Source: Fomitopsis serialis (taxonomy: Eukaryota > Basidiomycota > Agaricomycetes > Polyporales > Fomitopsidaceae). From it: DNA of 64,000 nt. Within the stretch, counting starts at the first letter, position 1, and each line of letters begins with the position of its first letter. A program made the position numbers and the translations under genes. Under the pieces are notes generated by a model. That model was not told the origin of the DNA, ran no database searches, and was given only the letters and a program-made list of their open reading frames with translations. The stretch covers positions 372,001-436,000 of the forward strand of contig NW_025954980.1 of NCBI RefSeq assembly GCF_022376445.1. The letters run 5' to 3'. Of the stretch, positions 36,616 to 48,299 are shown piece after piece.

Positions 36616-36859
36616 AAGATACAGTATACATACTTTAGTCGAACCTCATTTGTACTGCAGGGAAGTCGAGAACTTCCACGACGTCTCTCCTTACGCAGAT
36701 GTAACCCTTGAGCATGTATATCCTGTATATTCACGGCGAGCGCCGCCTATCTCGTGTGCTTGATCGGAGTCGAGGTGTAAGTATCCGAGTGAAAGAAAAT
36801 TAATACATTGAACACTTCATATCTGCGACTAGGACATCTTTAGCAAGACACGACCACAC

Positions 36860-38295
36860 CTACGCAAACCCGAACAGCTTCGCAAGGCCCCTCTCGAATG
36901 TGAAGTCGACCTCGCCGCCATTCTTCTGCGCGACTGCCCACTGCAGCTCCACCTCCGCCTTGATCGTCCCCAGTATGTCCGCGTGCTTGGGCTTCCACCC
37001 GATCGTGCGCGCCCGCTCCGCCTTCGCACGCATGTCGTCCCGCCGAAGCTGCCCACGGCCTGCGACACCAGACATTGTCAACATCAATGCGCGCGAGCGG
37101 CGACCCGGGAGACATACCAGTGAGCCCCAGTAGTCTCGAGCTCCTCGTTCGCGAACGGCGTGGCTCAGCGTCTTGGTGATTCCGAGATCTACGAGCGCCT
37201 GGCCATGGCCTTGCCGACATCGTACCAGGCGACCTCGCCGTTCTCGACAAAGTAGTAGCCCTCCCAGCCGTGCCCGACGCTCTGCGGGTCCTTGGCGATC
37301 GCATCGAAGAGATTGACGTAGATGTCGGCCACTGCAGAGAGCGTGCGCATGTCAGCCCTGCGAGCGCGACGGCCAGGGGTAACGTAGCTACGTACCGTCG
37401 TCGACGTGGGCATGCGGCCAGACAGCCTTGCCAGGGCCGACAATGCCAGCGCGCTTCCTGGCCAGCGCGGCCTTGGCGAGCCCCGGGATCTGAATAGAGA
37501 ACTTCTTCGCGATTCCTGCGTCGTGCGCGGGTGCGGATGCAAGACCGTACACAATACCCGGTGAGATCAAGTATGACCTCGCATAGCCTGCCAGCGATAA
37601 TGAGTCAGCAAAGCCCAATCAGTAGCTCGGACCCACCGCACCTTCCTCATCTGCGCCAATCACGACCAGGTCGACGTTGCGGTGGAGGGCTGCTGCTGGG
37701 ATGGACTTGATCTGCTCGATGTCCACGTCCGAGTAGACGGTCTTGCGGCATACTCTCCCTGCGCGAACTCAATGACTTCGCCAAGGCCAGTCTAGATCAT
37801 CGTGAGTCGTACAAGGCATCACGCGCACGCTCTGGCTTTGCTTACAGTGTGGATGAGCACAGGCGGTTTGCCAGTGGCCGCGTGCCTCTTTCGTATGCCC
37901 TTGAGAACCGCATTCATCTGCGGCACGTTGTCTGCGTTCGCCTGTACGAAAGTCCGTATGTCAGCACTCATTAAATACAGAGGGTCCGATCGTGACTGAC
38001 GAGGTTGAAGATGACATCCGCACGTGAGGCAAGTGCCTCGATCTTGTCGAAGTCACTGAGAGCAGCGATCTCGGGCTTCGCGCCCAGCTTCCTGAGTACC
38101 TCTGCTTTCTCGGGGTCGCGAGCGGGAGTGACGATGTCGAAGGTAGATGCCTTGGGGTGCTTCAGAAGACGATCCAACAGAGTTCCACCGATGTAGCCTG
38201 CAGTATTGGCCTGAGTGCGCGTTCGTTAGCACAGTAAGGATGACTCTAGACGTACCGGAGCCACCAAAGAGCAGGATGTTCGTCTTGCTGGCCAT
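36860..38295 (-). CDS. NAD(P)-binding NmrA-like / extended SDR protein, copy 4 (frame interrupted)
   Basis: Inverted close paralogue of copy 3. The ATG at 38295 opens MASKTNILLFGGSG and splices in phase 1 to YIGGTLLDRLLKHPKASTFD. The following exons carry EIAALSDFDKIEALASRADV, ANADNVPQMNAVLKGIRKRH, GYARSYLISPGIVYG, IQIPGLAKAALARKRAG, ADIYVNLFDAIAKDP and GHGWEGYYFVENGEVAWYDV, and the last ends GLAKLFGFA at 36860. Relative to copy 3, single bases are missing in EYAAKTVYS (near 37744), in KAIGQAL (near 37202) and twice just downstream. Copies 3 and 4 lose different bases, so each confirms the true frame of the other. Function as for the other copies; not known. Confidence 0.7.
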
Positions 38296-38362
38296 GTCTA
38301 GTGAGTGTTGTGTTGATTGATGCAATGGGGATTGTGATGACAGTCATCCTGTCGCATCGTCG

Positions 38363-38370
38363 CTTTTATA
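38363..38370 (-). promoter_or_regulatory. TATA box of NmrA-like copy 4
   Basis: TATAAAAG followed by CGACG on the minus strand, 68 nt upstream of the ATG at 38295. Confidence 0.6.
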
Positions 38371-39834
38371 CTCAGGACGCAGGACAATCGCTAGTACATA
38401 GGGGTTCAGCCTCCTTAGAGATGCCAATCAGTCATCCTAGATCATCGGCCTGCAGGCGAACGAATATTCAGCTTACCTGATTCAGAGTGAAAGGCCGCGA
38501 GCGAACAGGGCGCAGTCAGTTCTAGGTGCGAAATATGATCCAAATGTGTCATCAGACCCCTTACTACGCGACTGCTGATTGGGCAACTTTGCAAGGAGTC
38601 CGAGGAGTTCCCTGGTCGTCCGAGTCTGCCAGCGGTAGGTAGTACAGGCTCGCATGTAATCGTCGCCGCGCACTGAGTCTCGTCGCGGGGCAGCAGCCAC
38701 GGGTCGCATGTCCGCTGACTGAAGCTGTCATAATGTCAGCAGAGGAAGCCCGAGAAGGCTCAGGATGCATGTCGACGAAGGTCGAATCCGCGGACTCCGT
38801 CGGTCATGTAAACGCGTCAATGATGGTGAACAACGCGTCTTGTGGCACGCCGACGAGAATATGGATTTGAGCTACCCATCATTAATTCATTCATGGACGC
38901 GCGAAAGAGGTTGTGGCTATCGCTGCAAATCCAATCGATCATCCACAGCATGAGTCGTAAGTGTGCAAGCTGCTCCGAACGCATCGTGGTCTGACAGACC
39001 CGGAGACTTCCTACGCTGCCGAGTTACGGTTGTAGGCAGCATGATTCTTGTAAATCTAATGCGTCGTCTTCGTCAATAGGTATAATACTTACTCAACAGC
39101 ACGTTACTTGACGGACGCAAAATATAACCGTGTAGCAGTAGTTGCAGAACCTAATAAGATCCACACGTGTTACATAGGTGTTTCGTATCAGAGGGTACCA
39201 GGAACACTTCCTTCTGAGGCCCTGGGTATGTGTACTTGCATTGTGACTGTTCATACGTGTGCCTGCATGTTCCTGGAAAGCTATCGCTGCATCATTTACA
39301 TGTGCGATTGCATGCCACCGCGTGTTTACGCACCACATCATCTTTCAAGACCGTCTGCGAAGGTCGCGCGTGCACCATCGAGTACTCGTCCAAGGCCTAC
39401 TGTATGTATTTCACTAGGTCAAATGGCATGTACTCGTTGCAGCCGAGACGAGACTCACCTTATCTGTTTGTATATCGGCAATCCGTTCAAACCCGCCCCT
39501 GTCCGGATCCGACCAGCTCAAAAAAAGAGAAGCTGAATGTGTGGGTCGGGACTACCGCTACTGACAGACCAGTGATAACGTTGCTTTGTTTGTGTGAGTC
39601 AGTACCGTATTGAATGCGACCAAGCCTATGTGGACATCGACACCTGCACCGGAACCGTGAAAGAAGAAACCAGATTCCAACTATTACTATGGTATGGTAT
39701 GACCTGCAAGAAACGAATGGGTAACATACAGCGCAGAGGCCTTCCACCCGACACCCGAGATATAGATGCGCACCAACGGTCAAGCGCGCCTGCGCTGAAT
39801 CTGCAATCAACTACGACCCATACGCAGGTCGAGC
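38371..39834. other. Intergenic region, no gene seen
   Basis: About 1.5 kb with short frames only, such as a 142-codon plus-strand frame at 39108-39536 that lacks motifs and has unnatural composition. Confidence 0.45.
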
Positions 39835-42800
39835 TCAGCCTCGCAATCTCCATCCATCACCTTTCCGCCGCTCCTTCCCTACGCCGCCAAAGCCTTCCCG
39901 CACTACCAGCCAGAGGCCCGTACACGATACGACGTCCTTGATCTCTTCCGCGGTCAACACCATCCCCGATGCACGCCCCACCTCCGATCTCCCGTTCCCA
40001 TTCTCCTTCCCAGAACCTGACCAGAACTTCTTCTGCCCACTCCCTCCCGAGCCCGCCTCCGGGACCGCGTCGGGCGCAGGCCTCGAGAGCCCCGCGGGTG
40101 TGATAATCCGCCGCCTCACCGCAACACGCTCGATCTCTATGTCCGGCAGCGGGAACGGCACCTTCAGGAGCGCGACAACCTTCGGATGGTGCGGCGTCGG
40201 CACAACCGCGGCGACCTTCACGCGCAGGCTCTGCGACTGCGGGCTCTCGTCCGCGAGCGGAGAGCGCGGCGTCGGGGTCGACTGAGGGTGCGTCGCCGGG
40301 TGCAGCCGCCTCAAGACGAGCGTACACGTCCACGGCGTCTCCGAGTCCTCTGGGTCCGACTCGTCCCCGTCGTCCTCCTGCGTCTCCTGTGTGTTCGACT
40401 CGCCCGTCGTGATGCTTGCCGCAGGCCCAGGCGATACGGAGCGGATCGAGTCCATCGAACGCCGGACACCAGACCCGTCGCCTGGCGAGCGCGTTCTTGC
40501 CTTGCGCGATGACACCATCGGACCCATAGGTGTGTAGTACGGCGTCATTGGCGTCTGCGGCTGCTGCGAGTACGCCGCGGATCCTATGTCGCTCCTCCGT
40601 CTGCTCCCTTTCCTGGCGAGCTGCTCTCCCTCCCTACCGCGCTTCTTGCCTCGGCTCCACTCCAGGCGCACCTCGACGTTCGCCTCGAGCCCGCCAGACG
40701 GGGCGAGTGTCGTCAAGCGCACCTCGTTGAACCGGTCCCGCATCCCGCCGAGCATGCTCTCCGGCTCGCCCTTCAGCCACTTCCTCACGACCCACACGTA
40801 TTTGTGCGGCCTGCCGCGCGGGGGAACGACGGGTGACCGGAGCGTCGGCTGGATCCCCAGGACGGGCGGCTGCAGCGGGAACTCGAGCGACACGTTAGAG
40901 AGTATGGGATGTCCATGCGCGGAGAGGAGGGACGAGCGCTTGGAGACTTTCGACTCCGCCGACCATTGCGGCACTGGCGAAGTCGGGGTGGCGGGCGGGG
41001 TGGGCCCAGCGATGGACGGCGCATCCTTCTTCTTGCTGCTGAACAGCTTGCCGAAGAACTTGCGTGGTGTGCCCGGGCGCCCGCTCGACGAGCTGGAGGG
41101 TGTGATCGGTGCCTGTGCGATCAACGGTGCTGGTGCGGGCACAGGCGCGGGTGGGGGAAGGTCTTGCGTATTATGCGATGCCAGGGACGCCGCGGACGAC
41201 GTCGGCGTGGTTGCTCCTGGGGGAGCAGCCCCTGTGTACGTTCGAGGCTTGTCCGCTGTCGCACGTCATCCTCTAGGGATCCCCCGGTCCACACTTCGAT
41301 CGGCTCGAGCACTGCCAGCCCAATCACCTCCAGTCCGCGCTTCATGAACTTCGCGATCTTTGCATCTGTCCCTGCGTCCACGATCACGTTCTGCATCACA
41401 TTGTGGGCCTGGAGGTTGTACAGGGGGATGATCATGCGCCGGCCGGAGGACGTCGAAGACGTCGAGCCAAGGGTAGAAATGGAGCCAGTCGAAGAGTAGG
41501 ACGAATACATCGATGCTTCAGAACGGTTAGACGGTGTGCGTGACAGTGATACTTCGCTCTCCGCGGTGGAGTCGACGGAATGTCGACTGCTTGGTCGACT
41601 AGACCGTCCATCCTTGTCCTTGTTACTCGGTGGTACGAGCTGGACTTGGAGATTGAGGGGATGGTTGGACTTTGAGGGTGGCGGGCGGACAACGATGAAC
41701 GACTGTGAACGAACCATCGCGGTCAGAAATGCGTAGCCAAGGATAGCGAGACAGTGGATGCGGAAGACAAGACATTGTAAGGCTGTGGATAAGGTTTCGA
41801 TCCATACACGTATTGATGTATGGAAGAGATGCCGAGCCGCACAGTCAAATGTTCTCTGCGGCTATTGCCTGACGAACTGGCAGACTGCCGGAGCAGCAGG
41901 ATGCTATTCCGTCAGGCGCTTGTCATCTCAACGGGGATATGGATAATGTCCGAGCCCCCTCCAATGCACGCATCACCTGTGCTTCGAGAAAATGGGAACA
42001 TTAGGCGCAATCACAGAAATGTGCGCGTCCAACATGGTGTCACTTCGAAGGCGTTTTCCAACTGTAACACCACGATCTATCACCGAGGGACGTACTGCTG
42101 GTCACGAGATGGCCGCTGAGAGCCCTGCTGTCGGATTTCTCGCAGCGCTACGGTCATAGGTATGCCATTGCCAGGGGCACGCACGCGTGCTTCGGCACCG
42201 CAAGAGATTGGCCTTGCACTTCGCAAGCTCATCGTGGGAGTGCTGCGCTGCGAGAAGGTCCGAGATGCCACACAGAATTAGACTGCTGTCCAGGAGTGCG
42301 AGTACACCTCCCCCGCGACGCAGCGCCATGACATAGACAGAGTGGCGTGAAACGGCATCGCGAGTGAGATGAAGGCGAGACACCTGCGAGTGCGCTAATC
42401 AAGGTGGACGAGGCACCGTATCCACTGCATGAACACCACCAGGACCAACGTGGCGAACATATGCGGGCCGCACCAGGCAGATGACCCTTTGCGCGCCGTA
42501 CACGCGTCGCTCGATGACGATGATGTCCGTGACGGACGGGGGTATGGGGGCGCGGCGATGAGTCCAAGAGCAAGTGCCGAAGTCGCTACTTGAGGCTCAT
42601 CAAGAGCAGTTGAGGCTACTGAGAATTAGACTGTGCTGTCCATGAAGTGCGAGTACGCCTGCGACTCCGCCATGACATAGGCAGTGTGGCTTGGAACGGC
42701 ATCGGGAGTGAGATGAAAGAGAGACACCTGCGAATGCGCTAATCAAGGTGGACGAGGCACCGTATCCACTGCATGAACACCACCAGAGTCAACATACGTG

Positions 42801-43320
42801 GCGAACATATGCGGCCCGTACCAGACAGATGACCCTTTGCGCGCCGTACACGCGTCGCTCGATGACGAGACTGTCCGTGAGGGACGGGGGCGCGGGATGC
42901 GGCGATGAGTCCAAGAGCAAGTGCCGAAGTCACTACTTGAGGCCCATCAAGGCTCTGCAGCGTCTCCTCGCAAGTCCAAACAGGGTGCAGCTGATGCTCC
43001 TCCTTGTACGACGCGTAGCCCATTGTCAAGCACAATGACACTGCCAGCAGTTACCATGCTTTGCGAAGAGCCTGTCGTCTGACCCAGCCATCGTGTGCCC
43101 CGCGCAAGGTTGTTAAGTCTGCAAGTTTAGATACAGTATTCACCTCGTTCTTCCGCTCCTTCTGCTTCTTCACTGCCAGCTCCTCCTCGGCGCGCTGCAT
43201 GGCTGCGGGCTCGGACTGTGTGGTCTCCTGAGGTTTCGCGATGTCTACTGCGACTGGTTGGGTCTTGTCGCTGTTAGACTGGAGCGGAGACGGGAGGAAG
43301 GATGAGAGCGTCTGGAACAT
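39835..43320 (-). CDS. Conserved basidiomycete protein of unknown function, with an inferred 1.44 kb first intron
   Basis: About 680 aa if my model is right. Exon 1 (43320-43144) encodes MFQTLSSFLPSPLQ and a charged stretch ending KKQKERKNE at a GTGAAT donor. Exon 2 begins at 41702 after a TTCACAG acceptor and continues SFIVVRPPPSKSNHPLNLQ. This join recreates a block I recognise from mushroom hypothetical proteins. An alternative ATG at 41717 (MVRSQSFIVV) would make the main exon stand alone and leave an 89-codon frame at 43320-43051 as a separate small gene. The body has MIIPLYNLQAHNVMQNVIVD, PRKFFGKLFSSKKKD, GRPHKYVWVVRKWLKGEPES and VALLKVPFPLPDIEIERVAV separated by Ser/Pro-rich linkers. 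One missing base near 41260 joins the halves. No catalytic motif seen; a trafficking or scaffold role is only a guess. Confidence 0.65.
42275..42605. repeat. Direct repeat, unit 1
   Basis: About 330 bp repeated with substitutions and small indels at 42623-42954, offset by about 348 bp. Shared strings include AATCAAGGTGGACGAGGCAC and GACCCTTTGCGCGCCGTACA. Both units lie inside the inferred long intron of the 39835-43320 gene. Confidence 0.85.
42623..42954. repeat. Direct repeat, unit 2
   Basis: Second unit of the tandem pair, roughly 85-90% similar by eye. It has no clear terminal inverted repeats or long open frame of its own; the origin of the unit is unknown. Confidence 0.85.
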
Positions 43321-45059
43321 GGCAAGTGTGAGGAGACACGAGGGCAGGGACAGACATTGATCAGGCAGGAGCCTTACAGTAAGAGCTTTAAAGCGTTTGA
43401 GGTGCGGGGCGGCGACGCGGGCGTCATGCAATGGCTGCTTCCATAAATGGCAATTTTCCCACTCGATCGCTCACAAACATGTGGTTATTTATCGCAGTTT
43501 ATCGCCCCCACCGCCGCAGACCGCAACACAGACTGGCCCGTGCGCCGCAGCCTACGCTCTTTGATGCAGTTCACATGGACACATCTCCTCTCGTACACAC
43601 ATGTCTGGGACACTTGGGCGACTTGGCATGCAATAGTCCGACTATTCCATGACAAGATAAAGTCAGTCCCGTGCGGTTTGGGTGCGTACTGTAATGCAGA
43701 TTTGAGATCCGAATTCACCGGGCCAGCCAGGCAGAGCCAGTCGGGGCCAGTCGGACCTGCCTATCATCATAATTGGTCTGACCGACTCCTGGCCGGGATC
43801 CTCAGCCGACACACGGGGAATCCAGCGATAACATGCGGATATCTCGATCTCAACGTAGTCCTTCGCGACTTGGAGACCGGCTGTGCGAGTTGTGTTGACA
43901 TGCGAAGGCTTGGCGATTAATGAAGTATCGATCGAGGCAACTGCGGAATGCAAAGTTGCCGTCGTGCGGTATGTCCCACCGCAGCCCCTCACAGTTGCCA
44001 TCGTTTGACCATTGCAACGCAGTCGGGTCCTGCGTCGCGTCTCTTACAGGACCTACGAGTCGTCGGGACGATGCACCGAGTGCACCCGCGAGTGTTACTC
44101 AAACATATGATGTACTCGGGCGTCCCCTCCGTAACGGCGAGTACTATCCGCTTAGTACACAGCGCTGACACGGTTATGGTCCAGCGGTCGAACATTTTTA
44201 CAGGCGCTCGCAGGCTAACAGCTTCACTCTGCACTTGCTCACACGTACGATTACAATAGTTCCTGCCTCTGGCCTCATCTTCTCTTCGAGTTGTCAAGTA
44301 GGAACGCGGAGGAAGATGCATCGTGCAATTTCATACACCCGCCACGGCCGCGATCACCGCGACACCGGAGACGGTCCTGTAGGTACGCGAAATCCCCCAA
44401 GCCTCAAGTGGAGGCAGAAACGGAATCGGGAGATGGGCAAGCTTAACCGCGCGGGATTGGCTTTCACACCCATATTTTCATTACCATCTAACAGCCGGAC
44501 TCGCTCGCTGCTCCCCTCATGATGTACGTGTGCTCGTGCGAATAGTGATGCCTCTTCATGACATCTGACCATATATTTCACCCGATCTGCAAGCACCGGT
44601 CGACCATCGACTTCTGACAACTTCGACCACCGTAGAAACCACACGTCAGTCACACATTACTAAAGACATCCGAAGCACACTGCCCGCTTCCTCATTTTAT
44701 CATAAACTCGTTTGCTTTCTTCATCCCGACGAAACATCATTGCAGATGCCCTACGCTCAGTTGTCGGGGACAATTTTCAAGGAAAACGGCCCAAAAAGAT
44801 TGAGCGCGCTGCCGCGACGGACTGTTTCCAGACACGGCATCGCTCACTATGCGTCCTAGACCTCCGCCCAGACACCCCACTCCTGCCTCCATCCCACGCC
44901 TGCCGCATGTTTATCTGCTCTTCCCCGCGCGGCGCAAAGTTCATTGCGACTGGTTCTCCATCTTCGCGAACGGGTCTCATCGAGAGCGTAATCGCGGGAC
45001 CCAACCAATGCCAGCAGACAAAAGCGGCGATATCGACTTCGGACGAATGACTTACCATC
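43321..45059. other. Region without a recognised gene (1.7 kb)
   Basis: This separates the upstream end of the 39835-43320 gene from the 3' end of the FunK1 gene. Frames at 43447-43920 and 44777-45073 are open but show no domain; the latter may be 3' UTR of the kinase gene. Confidence 0.4.
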
Positions 45060-47576
45060 TCACCGCTCGCCACTAGACCCTAGCGCCGCAGCAAAGATCT
45101 CCAGAACCAGACTTCCTCGTAGGCTTGGGCGCAGCCGCTCGCGCAGACTGTGCGACGTCCGCGCTTTTCTCGCCGCCTCCGCTCCTGTCGACGTGGAACC
45201 GGCATCCGCCTTCGGATGTGCTCGCTGATCAGCGGGCACCTCGACTTCCCTCGGTCCTTCAAGTTCGTGCTTCAGCCTCTTCAGCGGTGGCCACTCTTCG
45301 TCGCTCTCGCGTGCCCTTTTGCGCGAAATAACTGGACCACTGGCAATGGCGGGGCTATCCGGTACAGCCCTTTGTTCCATTGCCTGCGGTGGCGGACCTG
45401 TGCGGACGGGAGCGCTCGGCCCCGCGACAGCGACTGTTGCGTCGGGACGCTCTTCTAGCCTCACGCTGCTGGTGGCAGTGAGTGACCGGTCGTCCTCTGG
45501 CCAGCCGTCCATGGCCAACGCTTCGTCGAAGACCGCGAGGATCGACTGGTGAGTCAGTCGTATCGGGTCGGGGTTGCTGTACGAGCGGATGCTTTTACTG
45601 ACAAGCTCGTGCAGGCGGCGCATGAGGAAGGCGAGCGGATCGTTGCCGGAGAACAGCCCGTGTGGATCCCGAGCGAGCCACGCTCGCTTGTTCTTCGTCA
45701 TCGCCACCCAGTTGTCCGTGACGAATAAATCGTGGATCGTCTTGTTCAAGTCCCCGGTGTAGTAGTCCATGCATTCGAGGACCTGGCAGAGGGTGACCCA
45801 GTAGAAGCTCTGCAGGTCGTGGCCGGCGTTGCGGACGATGGGCTCTCTAATCGACTCGAAAATCTCGATGGCCATGAACCGCGGTGTTCCCTGGGAAGGC
45901 AATCGATCGTCGGTACGTGTCCCTCGCTTCATTCTGCCAGAGGTATACTCACCATGACGAGCCTCAGCTGTTTCTGGGAGAGGTCTCGCAGCGCGGGTGG
46001 CAACTCGGCGCCCCCGTCGGCTGAGCTGTCTATCCAGGCGCTGATGTCGAAGTCGTGGATGAACCCTTTGAAGGGTTTGTCGCGAGCGATGAGAACATTA
46101 CCGTTGCTGATGTCGGCGTGGAGTACCCCGGTCTCGTAGGCGTGTAGGTGACCTGCACCATGAATCCGGTCAAGGTCATCACCGCAGCGCAACAGGGAAC
46201 TCACCTTTGATAGCGTCGCGGATGGCCTCGATCAACTCTCTCGAACGCTCGAACTCGTTCAAGTTCTTACCGACCGTGTCCGTGACAATGCGCACGTGAC
46301 AACGCTCTCCCCGCATGGTATCCCTTATGCCGCGACGAAGACGCGCACTCTCAGTTCGGTGCAAGGAGTGTTCGCCCATACGTGTCACCAGACCGTAGTT
46401 TAGCCCGTGCACGTACCCAGCGACACCGAACGTCGGGCGGCCCACGCGCCAATCAGGCCGCCGGATGCACTCATAGAACCGCTTCTCTTCCTGGTGGGTG
46501 AATGGTTGCCAGGTATCTTTGATGATGTACCTCTTGCCGCTCTCGTCGCCCCTCTTAAGGGCCTCCCATACGCAGGTCGCTCCCCCGAAGGTCACATCCG
46601 ACATGGACCGGATCCGCAAGGTGAGGAACTCTACCTCCCAGCCCATGAACGGGAACTTGATCCACCGGTTGCTGTCGACGTCGTGGATATCCCAAGCATC
46701 ACGGGATACTCTCTGCGCCCAGCGAAGGTCCTCGCTGCTGGCCCAGGTGCAATACTCGTCCAACCCGAGGAACTGCGTGTTGGTTGGGGGATGGACGAAA
46801 GACCACAGAAACTGGCGCAGCATATCAGGCTCGGCTGCCCAGTCGAGCGCGGGCGACACGATGCATCCCGCATGGTCGAAGCGATAGACTCGCATATGCG
46901 ACCCCCGTACCGAGAGCACAAACGAGCACAGCGCGTTGTGGTTGGCGAGGTGGTGCCCTGCGAACCGTATGAGGCGCATCCGCGCTCTCACCGCGTCGGG
47001 GTGCCCGCTCGCAAGGTGGTCTGGGGAACTCTCGTCCCTTATATCTACGATGAGCGAGATGGTGCTCCAGATGTCGACGGGACCTCTGGGAAGCTGCTCC
47101 ATACCCGGGAGGAATGCCACCAGGTCCGGTTTCGCGAGTGGCATGCGTCTGGTGTCTCCGCGGCTGCCTTCCTCAGGCGGGAACCAGTACTGTGATACAT
47201 TCACGTCCTTGAAGCGCAGTGTCTTTGTCGGAGGGAAGTCTTCAGCCAGTGTACAGAGGCCCCGACACTGCAGTGGACGTCATTAGCCATCAGCACGTCC
47301 GGGATGCACAGGTACGCGATCACGGACCAGAGGTACGGACTTGTCTCGCGGATCGACAGCCTGCTTCGCGACGTCGAATATACCTGCAATCTCGGACGTG
47401 GGCTTCTGGTACGGCACGGACGAAGGTACGTATATCCGAACGAAGTCGGCGAAGCTTCGAACGTCCGGGTCTTCGTTGAATATGTCGTCAGTCTTGTTCC
47501 TCCAGTACGAGTAATGTGCTGTTTCGCCGCAGTACGGCTCGAAGCGGGCTTCGTCGAGAACGACGTGAGACACCAT
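45060..47576 (-). CDS. FunK1-type protein kinase-like protein
   Basis: Member of the fungus-specific FunK1 kinase family, expanded in mushrooms; cellular role unknown. The likely ATG is at 47576 (MVSHVVLDEARFEPYCGE). The main exon (about 47190-46180) has the FunK1 N-terminal region with DLVAFLPGMEQLPRGPVDIW, an N-lobe segment RYIIKDTWQPF with a candidate ATP-binding Lys, and RCHVRIVTDTVGKNLNEF. After an intron come GVLHADISNGNVLI, the catalytic loop with HAD in place of HRD, and GFIHDFDISAW with DFD in place of DFG. The last exon starts GTPRFMAIEIF (APE-loop equivalent) and ends in a disordered tail with NLS-like RKRARESDEEWPPLKRLK, stopping at 45060. Near 47340 and 47255 the frame shifts by one base, which breaks the literal N-terminal exon. 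Family assignment is firm; activity is uncertain. Confidence 0.8.
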
Positions 47577-48299
47577 CGTGCTATTATCACTGATGCCACA
47601 AATGCACAGATATATCCTGGTATTGTAGCAGGTAAGTAGGGGTGGCACCGTACTAGGCATAGTAGGCCGCCACTCGGTGGTATACCGAATCACATGGGAA
47701 GAAGGCCTCTCACCGATGTATACGGACACGATTGTTCTCGAGACAGGATGCTGTGATATGATGTTTCAGGACTGGGACGCACGGAGAGCTTGATCTCGAC
47801 GTACCTCTCGAGGCGGGTTATGTAGCCACTGCAGGCAGCGTATGCTATGGCCACCAAGGACTATGCAACCACGATACCGCATGCAAGGGCCAAAACCGTC
47901 AATGATGCGTCGTTCTACTCTTCCATCACTGCTGGTTGCGTGGTTGCATTGTGCGTCGAACAAAAGGCACGCAAGTCGGGCGCGGATGATATACACATGA
48001 ATAAATACGCGGTATGTAAACGAGGCAGCCGCCACCGTCCAGTACAATACACGTCGGGAGATACAGCATGTGGACATCGAGGGACTGTAACATAGCCGAG
48101 CAGCGGAGAGCGACGAAGCGAACTAGGGCGACGGGAGCCGGCACGATACATATAGTACACACATCACGGAAGGCGAAGCCGAAGAGTCAAGTATGTTTTC
48201 GGTGAGGGACCGGGATGAAGAGACACGGGACCGGAGTAGCGGCGAAGTCGAAGGGCGAGGATCTAGCGGAAAGCAGGGTACGAAGGTGTAGGGGCGCAG
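47577..48299. other. Intergenic region, no gene seen
   Basis: About 720 bp between the FunK1 start and the NHP6 stop. It should hold the FunK1 promoter or a missed 5' exon; nothing is recognised. Confidence 0.4.

Noticed and set aside
40586..41347. 253-codon open frame on the plus strand
   Set aside because: It is the complement of the Ser/Pro-rich exon of the 39835-43320 gene. High GC keeps the opposite strand open.
46407..47195. 262-codon open frame on the plus strand
   Set aside because: It is antisense to the FunK1 main exon, which has family motifs; this frame has no motif.
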